Shown one piece after another: positions 40,701-48,294 of a stretch of DNA of 64,000 bases. The stretch comes from Dinoroseobacter sp049801095. Its GTDB lineage: Bacteria > Pseudomonadota > Alphaproteobacteria > Rhodobacterales > Rhodobacteraceae. The DNA is taken from positions 372,001 through 436,000 of the forward strand of contig NZ_JBNAGH010000001.1 of NCBI RefSeq assembly GCF_049801095.1, given 5' to 3'. How positions within the stretch are numbered: position 1 is the stretch's first letter; each line of letters opens with the position of its first letter. A program made the translations under genes and the position numbers. The notes beneath the pieces were generated by a model. That model searched no databases and had not been told where the DNA came from. It saw only the letters and a program-made list of their open reading frames with translations.

Positions 40701-43463
40701 TCAGTTGGGGTCTCCATGATATTCCGAAAGAACAGAAGATAAATGGTTAAGGTCCGTTGGTTTCGCCAGAACCAGATTGACCGTGCCGTTTGTGATACGC
40801 GGATCGGACAAACGCCGTGCCAGCGCGGTCACGAGGATCACCGGAATCGCCGGGTTGGCGCGCTTGACCCGTTCGGCCACATCGCCGCCATTCATCTGGG
40901 GCATGTCGTAATCGGTCACCACGGCGGACCAGGCCTCAGGCTCCTCTTCGACCGCCTCCACCGCGTCCCGCGGATCGATGCAGACCGCGACCTCGGCTCC
41001 TTGCGCCTCGAGATAGGCGGCAGCAACCGCGGCCACATCCTCGTCATCATCCACGAGGATGATCGTCTGTCCGCCGAGGTCATGGCGCGTGGAAGTGGGC
41101 CCCGCCTCCCCCACCTCGTCAGGCGAGGTGGTGGGCCAGTAGACCGAGACGGTGGTCCCCTCCCCCAGGGTGGACCGGATGCCTACCGCGCCGCCGATCG
41201 CCTGCACCTGCAGGGAAACCATGGCGAGGCCCAGCCCGGTCCCATGACGCCCCTTGGTCGAAAAATAAGGCTCGAACACCGCTTCGAGCTGTTCGGGGGC
41301 GATGCCGCTGCCGGTGTCGGACACATCGATGCGCACGTAACGGCGCGCGGGCAGAAGCTCCCCCACATGCACCCCGTCGATACGCCGCCCGGACAGGCTC
41401 GACACCTCCAGCGCGATCTGCCCATCCGCGCCCCCGATGGCATCGCGCGCGTTGAGCACGAGGTTGACGATTGCTTGAGTCAGCGCGCCAGGATCGCCTG
41501 AGAGCGCGAAGCTCCCCTCCCCCGTCTCCATCTGGAAGGCCACACCGGCCGGCAGGCTGGGTTCCACCAGCGCCGGGATGTCCGCGATGGCCGAGCGCAG
41601 ATCGAACGTACCCTGAGCATCATTGTTCGCCCCGATGTCCAGCAGGCGATTGACCAGCTTCGCCGCTTGCGTCCCGGCGGTGGAGATCCGGTTCACATGG
41701 GCCTTGAGACTGTCGGTCAGCTGCTCTTCCAGCCCGATCAGCGTGGCCGAGCCATTGATCGCCGAGAGCAGATTGTTGAAATCATGGGCAATCCCGGCGG
41801 TCAGCTGTGCCGTGGCCTCCTGCCGCTGGAGTTGCTGCAACCCCTGTTTGAGATCCGCCTCGCGGGTCTCGTATTCGAGCCGGTCGGTAATGTCTCGGAA
41901 CACGATCACGGTCCCGCCACTGTCGAGCACCGTGCCCGTCACCTCATGGGTGCGGGTCTTGCCCTCTTCCTGACGCTCCAGCGTCATGTCAAAGGGTTCC
42001 TGATTGGCCGATTGGGTCTGACCGTCATAGCGCGTGTACCAGGTCTTGCCCAAAGCCGCCGTGGGCGAGGAAAATCCCAACAGATCCGAGGCCGCTCGGT
42101 TGAGGAAGGTCAGCCGCCCGGCCCCATCGGTCACCGCGATACCGTCCTGTGCGGCCTCGATCGCCGCGAGCCGCTGCGACAGCAGCCGTTGCGCGGATTT
42201 CATCGGGGTCACATCCGTCGCCGAGAGCACCATGCCGCCATCGGCAAAGCTCGAGGCGCGGATCAGCACCGTGTGACCATCGGGCAGATCGATCTCGCGT
42301 CCATTGGGCAATTGCGACAGCGCTTCCAGATCCGGCTGGGTAAGAAGCGTCGTCACCCGCCCTGGCAGATCCTCAGACGCGTCGAGATAGGCCGCCCAAT
42401 TCTCTTCAAAGGTCGTGCCGACGGACCAATCCACATTGGGGGCAAAGAAGATGTCCCGCGTGGCATCGTTGGAAAACGCCACCACATGGCCGGGCTCGAG
42501 CACGAGAAAGGCGTCTTCGGTCGCCGTGAGCGCCCGCGCCATCTGCGCCCGTGTCTTGTCGCGCTCGGCGGCGGCGTCGACCCGGCCGCTCACATCGTTC
42601 TGGGTGGCCACCAGATTGACCGTCTCACCCGCCTCATTCTCCACCGGGAAAAGGGTCAGCTCATTCCAGAAGAGGCTGCCATCCTTGCGCTGGTTGCGCA
42701 GCAGGAACTGGCCGGGCGCATTGTCCCGCACCGCGGCGCGGAGCCGGGTTCGCTCCGCCCCATCCGCGGGCTCCGCCGAAAGGAACCGGCAGTTTTCGCC
42801 CAAAACCTCCTCAGCCGAGTAGCCGGAGATCTCTTCAAACGCGCTGTTCACGTAGATCAGAGGGCGCTCATCCCGGGTCGCATCGGCGATGGCAAAGCCC
42901 GAGGACGAGCCCTGGATTGCCGCCGCGAGGAGCTTGTTTTCCTCGGCAATCTTGCTCCCTTGCAGGGCGCGCAGCGCGAGGCCCGCCAACCGCTCCACAA
43001 GGCTGAGACTGCCCTTGGCGAAGGCGGGCGGCTTTGCCTTGAACGCAGCCAGCGCGTAGCGGCGCCCGTCGGAATGGAGTGGGGCGCATTCAAAAGCGGT
43101 GTAGCCCGTGATGTCGAGATCCCCGCCCCAGGCCCCTGTCACGCTCAGATCGATGATATCCCGCGACCGCGCGGCCAGATCAAAGGGCGGCACAAGGCGC
43201 TGGCCGAGCACGCGCGGCTCGTCACTGGCGGAGATCGTAAAGCCGCCCTCGCCATCAATCTCGCCCAGTACCGCGAGATCGGCGCCGATCTTGTTGCGAA
43301 GGGAGACGAAAATGCTCGCGAGGGCATCCCCAGGGGTGCGCGCGCTGGAATATGCCTCCAGGCATTCCAGCAATTTGCGCGTCTCGCTGAGGGATTTCGC
43401 CTCTCGTTCGCGCAGGAGCTGCAATTCGAGCAGCGCCTCGCGCAGCCGCTCATCTTCGGCCAT
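40701..43463 (-). CDS. Hybrid sensor histidine kinase with LOV photoreceptor domain
   Basis: 920 residues, no membrane helix. Order: coiled start, GAF-like region (about 35-165), LOV domain (about 175-292), two PAS-like regions (about 305-420 and 430-530), HisKA with H560 (GIAHDFNNLL), HATPase (LVLNARDAI, DTGSGIAPEQL, GTGLGLAMV), receiver (about 800-915) with D851 (VVTDYDMPQMNG) and Lys in LAKPTDL. The LOV core GENCRFLS gives the photoactive Cys C225 with R226; N257, N267 and Q288 match flavin-contact positions (C to N 32 and N to N 10 residues, as in YtvA). So blue light is the probable input. Operon with FIST, globin and NarL genes. Confidence 0.92.
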   Translation of the reverse strand: MAEDERLREALLELQLLREREAKSLSETRKLLECLEAYSSARTPGDALASIFVSLRNKIGADLAVLGEIDGEGGFTISASDEPRVLGQRLVPPFDLAARSRDIIDLSVTGAWGGDLDITGYTAFECAPLHSDGRRYALAAFKAKPPAFAKGSLSLVERLAGLALRALQGSKIAEENKLLAAAIQGSSSGFAIADATRDERPLIYVNSAFEEISGYSAEEVLGENCRFLSAEPADGAERTRLRAAVRDNAPGQFLLRNQRKDGSLFWNELTLFPVENEAGETVNLVATQNDVSGRVDAAAERDKTRAQMARALTATEDAFLVLEPGHVVAFSNDATRDIFFAPNVDWSVGTTFEENWAAYLDASEDLPGRVTTLLTQPDLEALSQLPNGREIDLPDGHTVLIRASSFADGGMVLSATDVTPMKSAQRLLSQRLAAIEAAQDGIAVTDGAGRLTFLNRAASDLLGFSSPTAALGKTWYTRYDGQTQSANQEPFDMTLERQEEGKTRTHEVTGTVLDSGGTVIVFRDITDRLEYETREADLKQGLQQLQRQEATAQLTAGIAHDFNNLLSAINGSATLIGLEEQLTDSLKAHVNRISTAGTQAAKLVNRLLDIGANNDAQGTFDLRSAIADIPALVEPSLPAGVAFQMETGEGSFALSGDPGALTQAIVNLVLNARDAIGGADGQIALEVSSLSGRRIDGVHVGELLPARRYVRIDVSDTGSGIAPEQLEAVFEPYFSTKGRHGTGLGLAMVSLQVQAIGGAVGIRSTLGEGTTVSVYWPTTSPDEVGEAGPTSTRHDLGGQTIILVDDDEDVAAVAAAYLEAQGAEVAVCIDPRDAVEAVEEEPEAWSAVVTDYDMPQMNGGDVAERVKRANPAIPVILVTALARRLSDPRITNGTVNLVLAKPTDLNHLSSVLSEYHGDPN

Positions 43464-43485
43464 GCTACGGGTCCCTTAAGCTGGG

Positions 43486-44631
43486 TTACCCGAACACTAT
43501 GCAGGAAATCATTAAGTTTCCATGCCGGTTTCCGGCGCCGATGATCTGCCCTTGCTCGCCAAAGGTGAAAGTGCCGAGGAAAGGCGCCGGACCAAGAGAG
43601 TCCGCGACCCCGGCCACAACCTCGTCGAGACGGTCCCGCACTGAGAGCATGCAGCCCCCGCAATAGACCATCAATGCGCCGGCAATGGGCGCGGTCTCCA
43701 TGCTGCCCGCAGCGCGCGCAAGGGCGGCGACCCGCCCGGCCCGGTCAATCAGACCCGCCTGGGTGCCGGTCATGAAGGTCAGAACCTCGCCCTTCTCCAC
43801 GGTCGCAAAAAGCTCCAGCGCGCCGGTGGTCTCCGCCGCGGCGGGGTGGGCCAGCAGGTAGGAGGGCAGACCGTCAAGCTCAGTCACCTTGCGGCCAAGG
43901 GGCGAGAGGGTGCTGTCCGAAAGGATCGATTGCGGGCCGGTCTTGGCCGGGTCGAGCGCGACCGCGCCTTCGCACCACTCGCCATAGACCTCAAAGGCCG
44001 GACGATGGTCGATCTCCAACACGCGGCGGCCTTCGATCTTGGTGGCCGTGCCGGATTTCTCCGTGGGGGAATAGCCGTTGTGATAGGCGAAGGAGACCGG
44101 GCGCGAGGGGAACATGACCGTGACGACCACACCCGCTGCTTCGCTCCGGGATTTGTCGAAGACGAACCAGTTGCCGGCCACGTCATTATCCGCCGCGCTG
44201 CCGCCAATGATCGGGACATCCGTACCGATCACCGACTCGATGCCCGCAAGGATCGCCTCTTCGGTACCCGGCGTGCTGGAGACCCAGACCAGCTCGGGCT
44301 TCTCGCCCAGCCGGTCGGCGGCCGCCAGCGCCTGCATCGTGGCGGCGCGCGCGGCACTGTAACTGTCGGGATCGAAGGGCAGCATCGCCGTGCCGTAAGC
44401 CCCGTCCGGGTCATCAATGGCGAAGATCGCGAGCCCGTCGGTCACACCCTCATGGCTCATGGCGCCCAGGCAGGAGGTCGCGCCATGGACCTGACCCGCA
44501 CATTCCACGAGCCCCAGAGCTCGGGGGTCGGTGGCGCAATTGCCATGCACTGCAATAAAACTTGCGCCGTGCAGCTCCTGCACGGCCCCGGCCTCGGCAT
44601 CCGCCGCGATGGAAAGAACTCTGATCTTCAT
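43486..44631 (-). CDS. FIST-domain sensory protein (NosP-like context)
   Basis: 381 residues from ATG 44631 (KIRVLSIAADAEAGAVQELHG). FIST N region (about 25-210: PIIGGSAADNDVAGNWFVFDKSRSEAAGVVVTVM) and FIST C region (about 230-370: SILSDSTLSPLGRKVTELDG; ALMVYCGGCMLSVRDRLDEVV). FIST proteins are small-molecule sensors; NosP of Pseudomonas aeruginosa is a FIST heme protein that senses nitric oxide and controls a partner histidine kinase. Here the gene lies 22 bases before a hybrid kinase and 91 after a globin gene, which fits that model. Heme binding is not proven by sequence. Confidence 0.86.
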   Translation of the reverse strand: MKIRVLSIAADAEAGAVQELHGASFIAVHGNCATDPRALGLVECAGQVHGATSCLGAMSHEGVTDGLAIFAIDDPDGAYGTAMLPFDPDSYSAARAATMQALAAADRLGEKPELVWVSSTPGTEEAILAGIESVIGTDVPIIGGSAADNDVAGNWFVFDKSRSEAAGVVVTVMFPSRPVSFAYHNGYSPTEKSGTATKIEGRRVLEIDHRPAFEVYGEWCEGAVALDPAKTGPQSILSDSTLSPLGRKVTELDGLPSYLLAHPAAAETTGALELFATVEKGEVLTFMTGTQAGLIDRAGRVAALARAAGSMETAPIAGALMVYCGGCMLSVRDRLDEVVAGVADSLGPAPFLGTFTFGEQGQIIGAGNRHGNLMISCIVFG

Positions 44632-44694
44632 ATCCGCCAACCTATCGATACGGGCGCACCCTACCCCGCGCCCTGCGGCGTCGGGGATCAACTC

Positions 44695-44721
44695 GGTATA
44701 GCGGCCTATACCAACGTATAG
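44695..44721. promoter_or_regulatory. Palindrome upstream of the FIST gene
   Basis: GGTATAG-CGGC-CTATACC (44695-44712) is a perfect 7-base inverted repeat with a 4-base centre; a third half-site GTATAG follows at 44716-44721. It lies 64 bases upstream of the FIST start and just after the globin stop, and looks like an operator for a dimeric regulator controlling the FIST-kinase-regulator genes apart from the globin gene. Confidence 0.55.
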
Positions 44722-44722
44722 T

Positions 44723-45133
44723 TTAAGCCGGGTAAGCGGCCTGAACCATGGCCTCGGAGAGCCCGCCATAGATCTCGGACCACGCGGCCTCGTCCTCGGG
44801 CGTGAACTCGGTGCCGAGCACGTGCTTGAGAGATTTGATCAGGGCCGCCCCGACCGAGGCGTATTGATCCGGCGTCACCCCATAGGCCACATGGCGGATC
44901 GCAAGGTCCCGCGCAGCCGGCATCAGCGCATCGGGATCCTCCAGATGGTCCACCACAAAGCCCAGCGTTTGCACGAGCTTGCGCCCCTGCAGGTCGAGAT
45001 CGCCGACAAAGAGCGGCTTGGTCGTCGGATCCCCGCGAAAGAGGTTCGCATAGAAGATGCGCGCTACATCCTCGGAGAGGGGCGCGACTTGCGCCCAGGT
45101 CTTCTGCACGCGGTGGGTGGGGGTGGTGGTCAC
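44723..45133 (-). CDS. Single-domain bacterial globin
   Basis: 136 residues from GTG 45133 (TTTPTHRVQKTWAQVAPLSED), with AAGGAG 10 bases upstream; no ATG is suitably placed. Vitreoscilla-type single-domain globin: B10 Tyr Y28 in ARIFYANLF, KPLF after the C helix, QGRKLVQTL in the E region and proximal F8 His H81 in AIRHVAYGV. Such globins bind oxygen or detoxify nitric oxide when paired with a reductase; no flavin domain is fused. First gene of the leftward globin-FIST-kinase-regulator run, divergent from the Sel1 gene. Confidence 0.87.
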   Translation of the reverse strand: MTTTPTHRVQKTWAQVAPLSEDVARIFYANLFRGDPTTKPLFVGDLDLQGRKLVQTLGFVVDHLEDPDALMPAARDLAIRHVAYGVTPDQYASVGAALIKSLKHVLGTEFTPEDEAAWSEIYGGLSEAMVQAAYPA

Positions 45134-45234
45134 GGTGCTCTGGCTCCTTGGGTGGCTCGGCAGCGGGTTGGGGGAGTTAAACAGCCCCCGGCGCCCCCTG
45201 TCCATGGGGCGCGCGCGGATCACGGTCTGCGGGA

Positions 45235-45295
45235 TATCCCGATGGGTCCGGTTCTATCCCGATGGCTAGAAGATTTACCGCTGCGTGCGGGATAG
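45235..45295. promoter_or_regulatory. Cluster of TATCCCG sites between the globin operon and the Sel1 gene
   Basis: TATCCCGATGG occurs at 45235-45245 and again at 45255-45265, exactly 20 bases apart (two helical turns). CTATCCCG (45254-45261) also pairs with CGGGATAG (45288-45295) as a perfect 8-base inverted repeat with 26 bases between. The sites lie in the 192-base divergent gap, 31-91 bases before the Sel1 start, and share a CTATCC core with the manC and algD leaders. Confidence 0.55.
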
Positions 45296-45325
45296 CACGA
45301 GGGCCAGCAAAACGAGGTTCCTGTC

Positions 45326-46408
45326 ATGAAGATGTCCCTGATTTCCCCCCTGCTCGCCCTCAGCCTTTGTGCGTCCCTCGCCGGAGGCGGCGCGCTGGCC
45401 GAAACCGGCGCAACGCTCAAGGCGCAGAAGGCGCGCTACAGCGCCGCCATGGCCCTGCGCGCGGAGGCCCCCGAAGAGGCCGCGGCCGCCATGATCGCCC
45501 TGGCGCAGGCTGGCTATCCTCGGGCCATGGATCGGCTCGCCTATTTCCACACCAAGGGCCAGGGTGTGCCGCTGGATCTGGATGCGGCCCGCGCGCTCTA
45601 TGAGCAGGCCGTGGCGGCCGGCTATGAAAGATCGCTGATCTCTCTGGGCAAGCTGGCTTTGAAGAGCGGTGATCTGGAGCTCGCGGAGGACAGTCTCCGG
45701 GAAGCCGTTGCAAAGGGGGTGGACAAGGCCGCGCCGGTGCTCGCCTGGGCCCATGCAACCGACCGGCTGGGGGAGCGCTCGGACCCTGCGCGCGGGATCG
45801 CGGAGCTGCGCCGTCTGGCCGCGCAGGACAGCCGGGATGCGCAGATCTTTCTGCTCGCGGGCCTTCTGAAGCAACCTGACGCTCCCGGGGCCGCAGCCGA
45901 GGTGCTGACCCGGCTCGAAACGCGGGCCGCGGAGGGGGACGCCAAGGCGGCGGAGGGTTTGCTGCGCTACTACCGGTTGCGCGGTCTCGGGTCCGAGACC
46001 GCGGGGACGCGCGCCGCCCTGCTGGAGACGCCCGGCATGCGCGCGAAGATCCGGGTGGAAGAAGGGCTCTACCTTGCGGTCGAGCGTGAGCCTGCGCGCT
46101 TCTGGCTGGCCTCCGAAGCGCTGTTGAACTCCGCGCCGAACCCGGTCTTTGCCCGGGCACTGACAGTCACCTCCAAGCTCAACAAGAACGCCTATATCCG
46201 CGTATTGCAGGCGGAGCTCACGGCTCTGGGCTACCGGACGGGGCGGCCGAGCCCGTATCTCAACGCGCCCCTCATCCGCGCAGTGAACGCGTTCTGCCGC
46301 GACACGGGCATCACGGATAGCTGCCGCCTCGGCCCCCTGAAATCGGTCACGATCAAGGCCGTGGCCGCTGAACTGGCCGCAAGACGCGCACCGCCCGTGG
46401 CGGGCTAG
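45326..46408 (+). CDS. Exported Sel1-like repeat protein with peptidoglycan-binding-like end
   Basis: 360 residues. Signal peptide (KMSLISPLLALSLCASLAGGGALA, cleavage near 25, no lipobox). About 45-240 carries Sel1/TPR-like repeats (MIALAQAGYPRAMDRLAYFHTKGQGVPLDLDAARALYEQAVAAGYE; RGIAELRRLAAQDSRDAQIFLLAGLLKQPDAPG). About 285-355 resembles a peptidoglycan-binding-type helical domain (YIRVLQAELTALGYRTG). AlgK of alginate systems is a periplasmic Sel1-like scaffold and no algK is seen in the polymer locus, so this protein may fill that role; the shared upstream motif supports the idea but does not prove it. Confidence 0.78.
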   Translation: MKMSLISPLLALSLCASLAGGGALAETGATLKAQKARYSAAMALRAEAPEEAAAAMIALAQAGYPRAMDRLAYFHTKGQGVPLDLDAARALYEQAVAAGYERSLISLGKLALKSGDLELAEDSLREAVAKGVDKAAPVLAWAHATDRLGERSDPARGIAELRRLAAQDSRDAQIFLLAGLLKQPDAPGAAAEVLTRLETRAAEGDAKAAEGLLRYYRLRGLGSETAGTRAALLETPGMRAKIRVEEGLYLAVEREPARFWLASEALLNSAPNPVFARALTVTSKLNKNAYIRVLQAELTALGYRTGRPSPYLNAPLIRAVNAFCRDTGITDSCRLGPLKSVTIKAVAAELAARRAPPVAG

Positions 46409-46432
46409 GCCCCTTCCCGCGAGACGCGCCCC

Positions 46433-46463
46433 CCGTCGTGGCGGATTTTCTCCGCCGCGACGG
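46433..46463 (+). terminator. Strong hairpin after the Sel1 gene (terminator-like, no T-run)
   Basis: CCGTCGTGGCGGA, loop TTTTC, TCCGCCGCGACGG: 13 pairs with one G-T wobble, 24 bases after the stop. AAGGGAG follows instead of T, so termination would be incomplete or Rho-assisted. Confidence 0.5.
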
Positions 46464-46594
46464 AAGGGAGTTGCATTACCCAAGTAAATCTGTCAGGATT
46501 ATCTCATCCCAGCCAAGCCCTTGCCTGAGCCCGGTCCGAACACGAACGGAGATCTGATGCGCCCGCGACGCGCATCGCACCGGCGGAGGCCTGC

Positions 46595-46702
46595 TTGCTG
46601 TACTTTCTGACCCTTTCCGACACCCCGCGCCCAAGATGGGGCTTTGATGCCTTCTGGACCCCGGAAACCAGTGACTTCTGGAAGGTGTCCGATGCCCACT
46701 AG
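46595..46702 (+). CDS. Candidate 35-residue Trp-rich peptide ahead of the heme operon
   Basis: A 36-codon frame starts at TTG 46595 with GGAGG (46585-46589) five bases upstream and ends at TAG 46702. It contains a hydrophobic start (LYFLTL) and the stretch RPRWGFDAFWTPETSDFWK. Its last 11 bases overlap the start of the next gene (ATG 46692) in another frame, a layout used for translational coupling. No homologue is recalled, and the non-ATG start and short length keep this tentative. It could be a leader peptide or a small heme-uptake accessory protein. Confidence 0.4.
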   Translation: MLYFLTLSDTPRPRWGFDAFWTPETSDFWKVSDAH

Positions 46703-47189
46703 TCGCAAACCCACGGTCGACGCCTGCTGCAACCGCGCGCAGGAGACCCAGGCCACTCGCCTCGACGATACGGATTTCTGCGAGCAGGAGCTGATCATCC
46801 TGCAAACCGCCCGGTATTTCTTCGACAGCTTCGCCCATCCGCAAGGCCAGAGCTGGATCCTCGGCTTTGACTGCCCCGGCAATCTCTATGGCGAGGTCGA
46901 AGGCCCGCGGATCGCCGCGCTGATCCTCGACAGCGTGCAGGCCATGCGCATGGCGCGGCACTCCTGCTTTCGGTTCAACAACCCCCATTGCGTGGGCTGC
47001 TCGCAGATCCTGTCGGAGCATGAACGCCTCTTCATGCGCAGTTTCACCGCTCTGAGGGAGGGTCGCCGCCCGGTCGCCTTCTCCTACGCGATGCTGCTTT
47101 GCGAGATGAACCCGGTGGATTCGTTCCTCGCCGCGCAGCTGCGGCTGCTCAACGCCACGGCAGAGCGGGAGCTGGCCACCGCCTCCTGA
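46692..47189 (+). CDS. Cysteine-rich protein of unknown function in the heme operon
   Basis: 165 residues from ATG 46692 (PTSRKPTVDACCNRAQ). No signal peptide or membrane segment. Eight or more cysteines, among them CC near 12-13, GFDCPG, and a cluster C-x6-C-x2-C (CFRFNNPHCVGC), suggest metal, heme or Fe-S binding. Landmark segments are LIILQTARYFFDSFAHPQGQ and LLCEMNPVDSFLAAQLRLLNA. Its stop is 73 bases before hmuS on the same strand. The place points to heme or iron handling; the family is not recognised. Confidence 0.75.
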   Translation: MPTSRKPTVDACCNRAQETQATRLDDTDFCEQELIILQTARYFFDSFAHPQGQSWILGFDCPGNLYGEVEGPRIAALILDSVQAMRMARHSCFRFNNPHCVGCSQILSEHERLFMRSFTALREGRRPVAFSYAMLLCEMNPVDSFLAAQLRLLNATAERELATAS

Positions 47190-47262
47190 AGCGCCCTTGC
47201 CCTGCGCGGGACCACGTACCGCGGGCCCAAACGGCGCGCCCCAACTTCGAAGGACGATCCGC

Positions 47263-48294
47263 ATGCTCGACGCCCATGACATCCGCGAAGCCCGCAGCCA
47301 GCGTCCCGGCCGCGCCCGGGATATTGCCGATGCGCTCGGCATCTCCGAAGCCGCATTGGTCGCGGCAGAGGTCGGGCACCGGGCCGTCGCCCTGCATCCC
47401 CATCCCAACACGCTGATCCCCGCTCTTGGGACATTGGGGCCGATGATGGCGCTGACCCGGAACGAGGCCTGCGTAATCGAGAAGGACGGGGCCTATACGG
47501 ACTATCATGGCGGCGAACACGCGACGATGACCCTCAATGCAGGGATCGATCTGCGGATGTTCCCCCGCCATTGGTGCCACGCCTTTGCGGTTGTCGAGGA
47601 GGTCCGGAGCGGGCTGCGCCACAGCGTGCAGGTCTTCGATGCGGCGGGGGATGCGGTCCACAAGGCCTATCTGCCGACGGAGACGGATCTCAGCGGGTGG
47701 GAGGCCCTCAAGACCGCCTGCACCCTGCCCGCGCAGCGCGACACGCTGGATCTGGAGGAGCGCGTCCCGCCCGAGGCCGCCAGGATCAACCTCGAGAAGC
47801 GCGAGATCCTGCTGAAGGAATGGGCTCGGCTCACGGACACTCATCAATTCCTGCGGCTCTGCGCCAAGCTCAAGATGAACCGGTTGGGCGCTTACCGGAT
47901 CGCCGGCGCTCCCTTCGTGCGCGCCCTCGCCCCGGAGGCGGTCGAAGCCCTGCTGACCGGAGTGCAGACCGCCGGATTCGACATCATGCTCTTTGTCGGC
48001 AATCGCGGTTGCATCGAGATCCATACGGGTCCGATCCGCCGGATGGAGCCCATGGGGCCGTGGCAAAACGTGCTCGATCTCGGCTTCAACCTGCATCTGC
48101 GCCGCGACCGGATCGCCGAGGTCTGGCAGGTCGAAAAGCCCACGCAACGGGGGCCAGCGGTCTCGGTCGAGGCTTTCAATGCGGAGGGGTTGTTGATCCT
48201 GCAGATGTTCGGCGTGCCCAAGAAGGGCAACGACACCCGCACCGCCTTCTCCGAACTGGCCCATGGATTGCCCGACCGGGAGCCCGCTGCATGA
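47263..48294 (+). CDS. hmuS: Hemin-degrading factor HmuS/HemS
   Basis: 343 residues from ATG 47263 (LDAHDIREARSQRPGRARDIADALGISEAALVAA), with AAGGACG upstream. It has the two similar halves of HemS/HmuS/ChuS (for example HWCHAFAVVEEVRSGLRHSVQVFDAAGDAVHKAYL in the first and GRNRGCIEIHTGPI-type FVGNRGCIEIHTGPI with LGFNLHLRRDRIAEVWQVEKP in the second). These cytoplasmic proteins bind imported heme and help degrade or deliver it. The stop overlaps the hmuT start (ATGA). Confidence 0.94.
   Translation: MLDAHDIREARSQRPGRARDIADALGISEAALVAAEVGHRAVALHPHPNTLIPALGTLGPMMALTRNEACVIEKDGAYTDYHGGEHATMTLNAGIDLRMFPRHWCHAFAVVEEVRSGLRHSVQVFDAAGDAVHKAYLPTETDLSGWEALKTACTLPAQRDTLDLEERVPPEAARINLEKREILLKEWARLTDTHQFLRLCAKLKMNRLGAYRIAGAPFVRALAPEAVEALLTGVQTAGFDIMLFVGNRGCIEIHTGPIRRMEPMGPWQNVLDLGFNLHLRRDRIAEVWQVEKPTQRGPAVSVEAFNAEGLLILQMFGVPKKGNDTRTAFSELAHGLPDREPAA

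Noticed and set aside
46476..48264. Two long leftward frames across the heme operon
   Set aside because: They lie opposite hmuS and the Cys-rich gene; composition is shadow-like and they have no plausible start.
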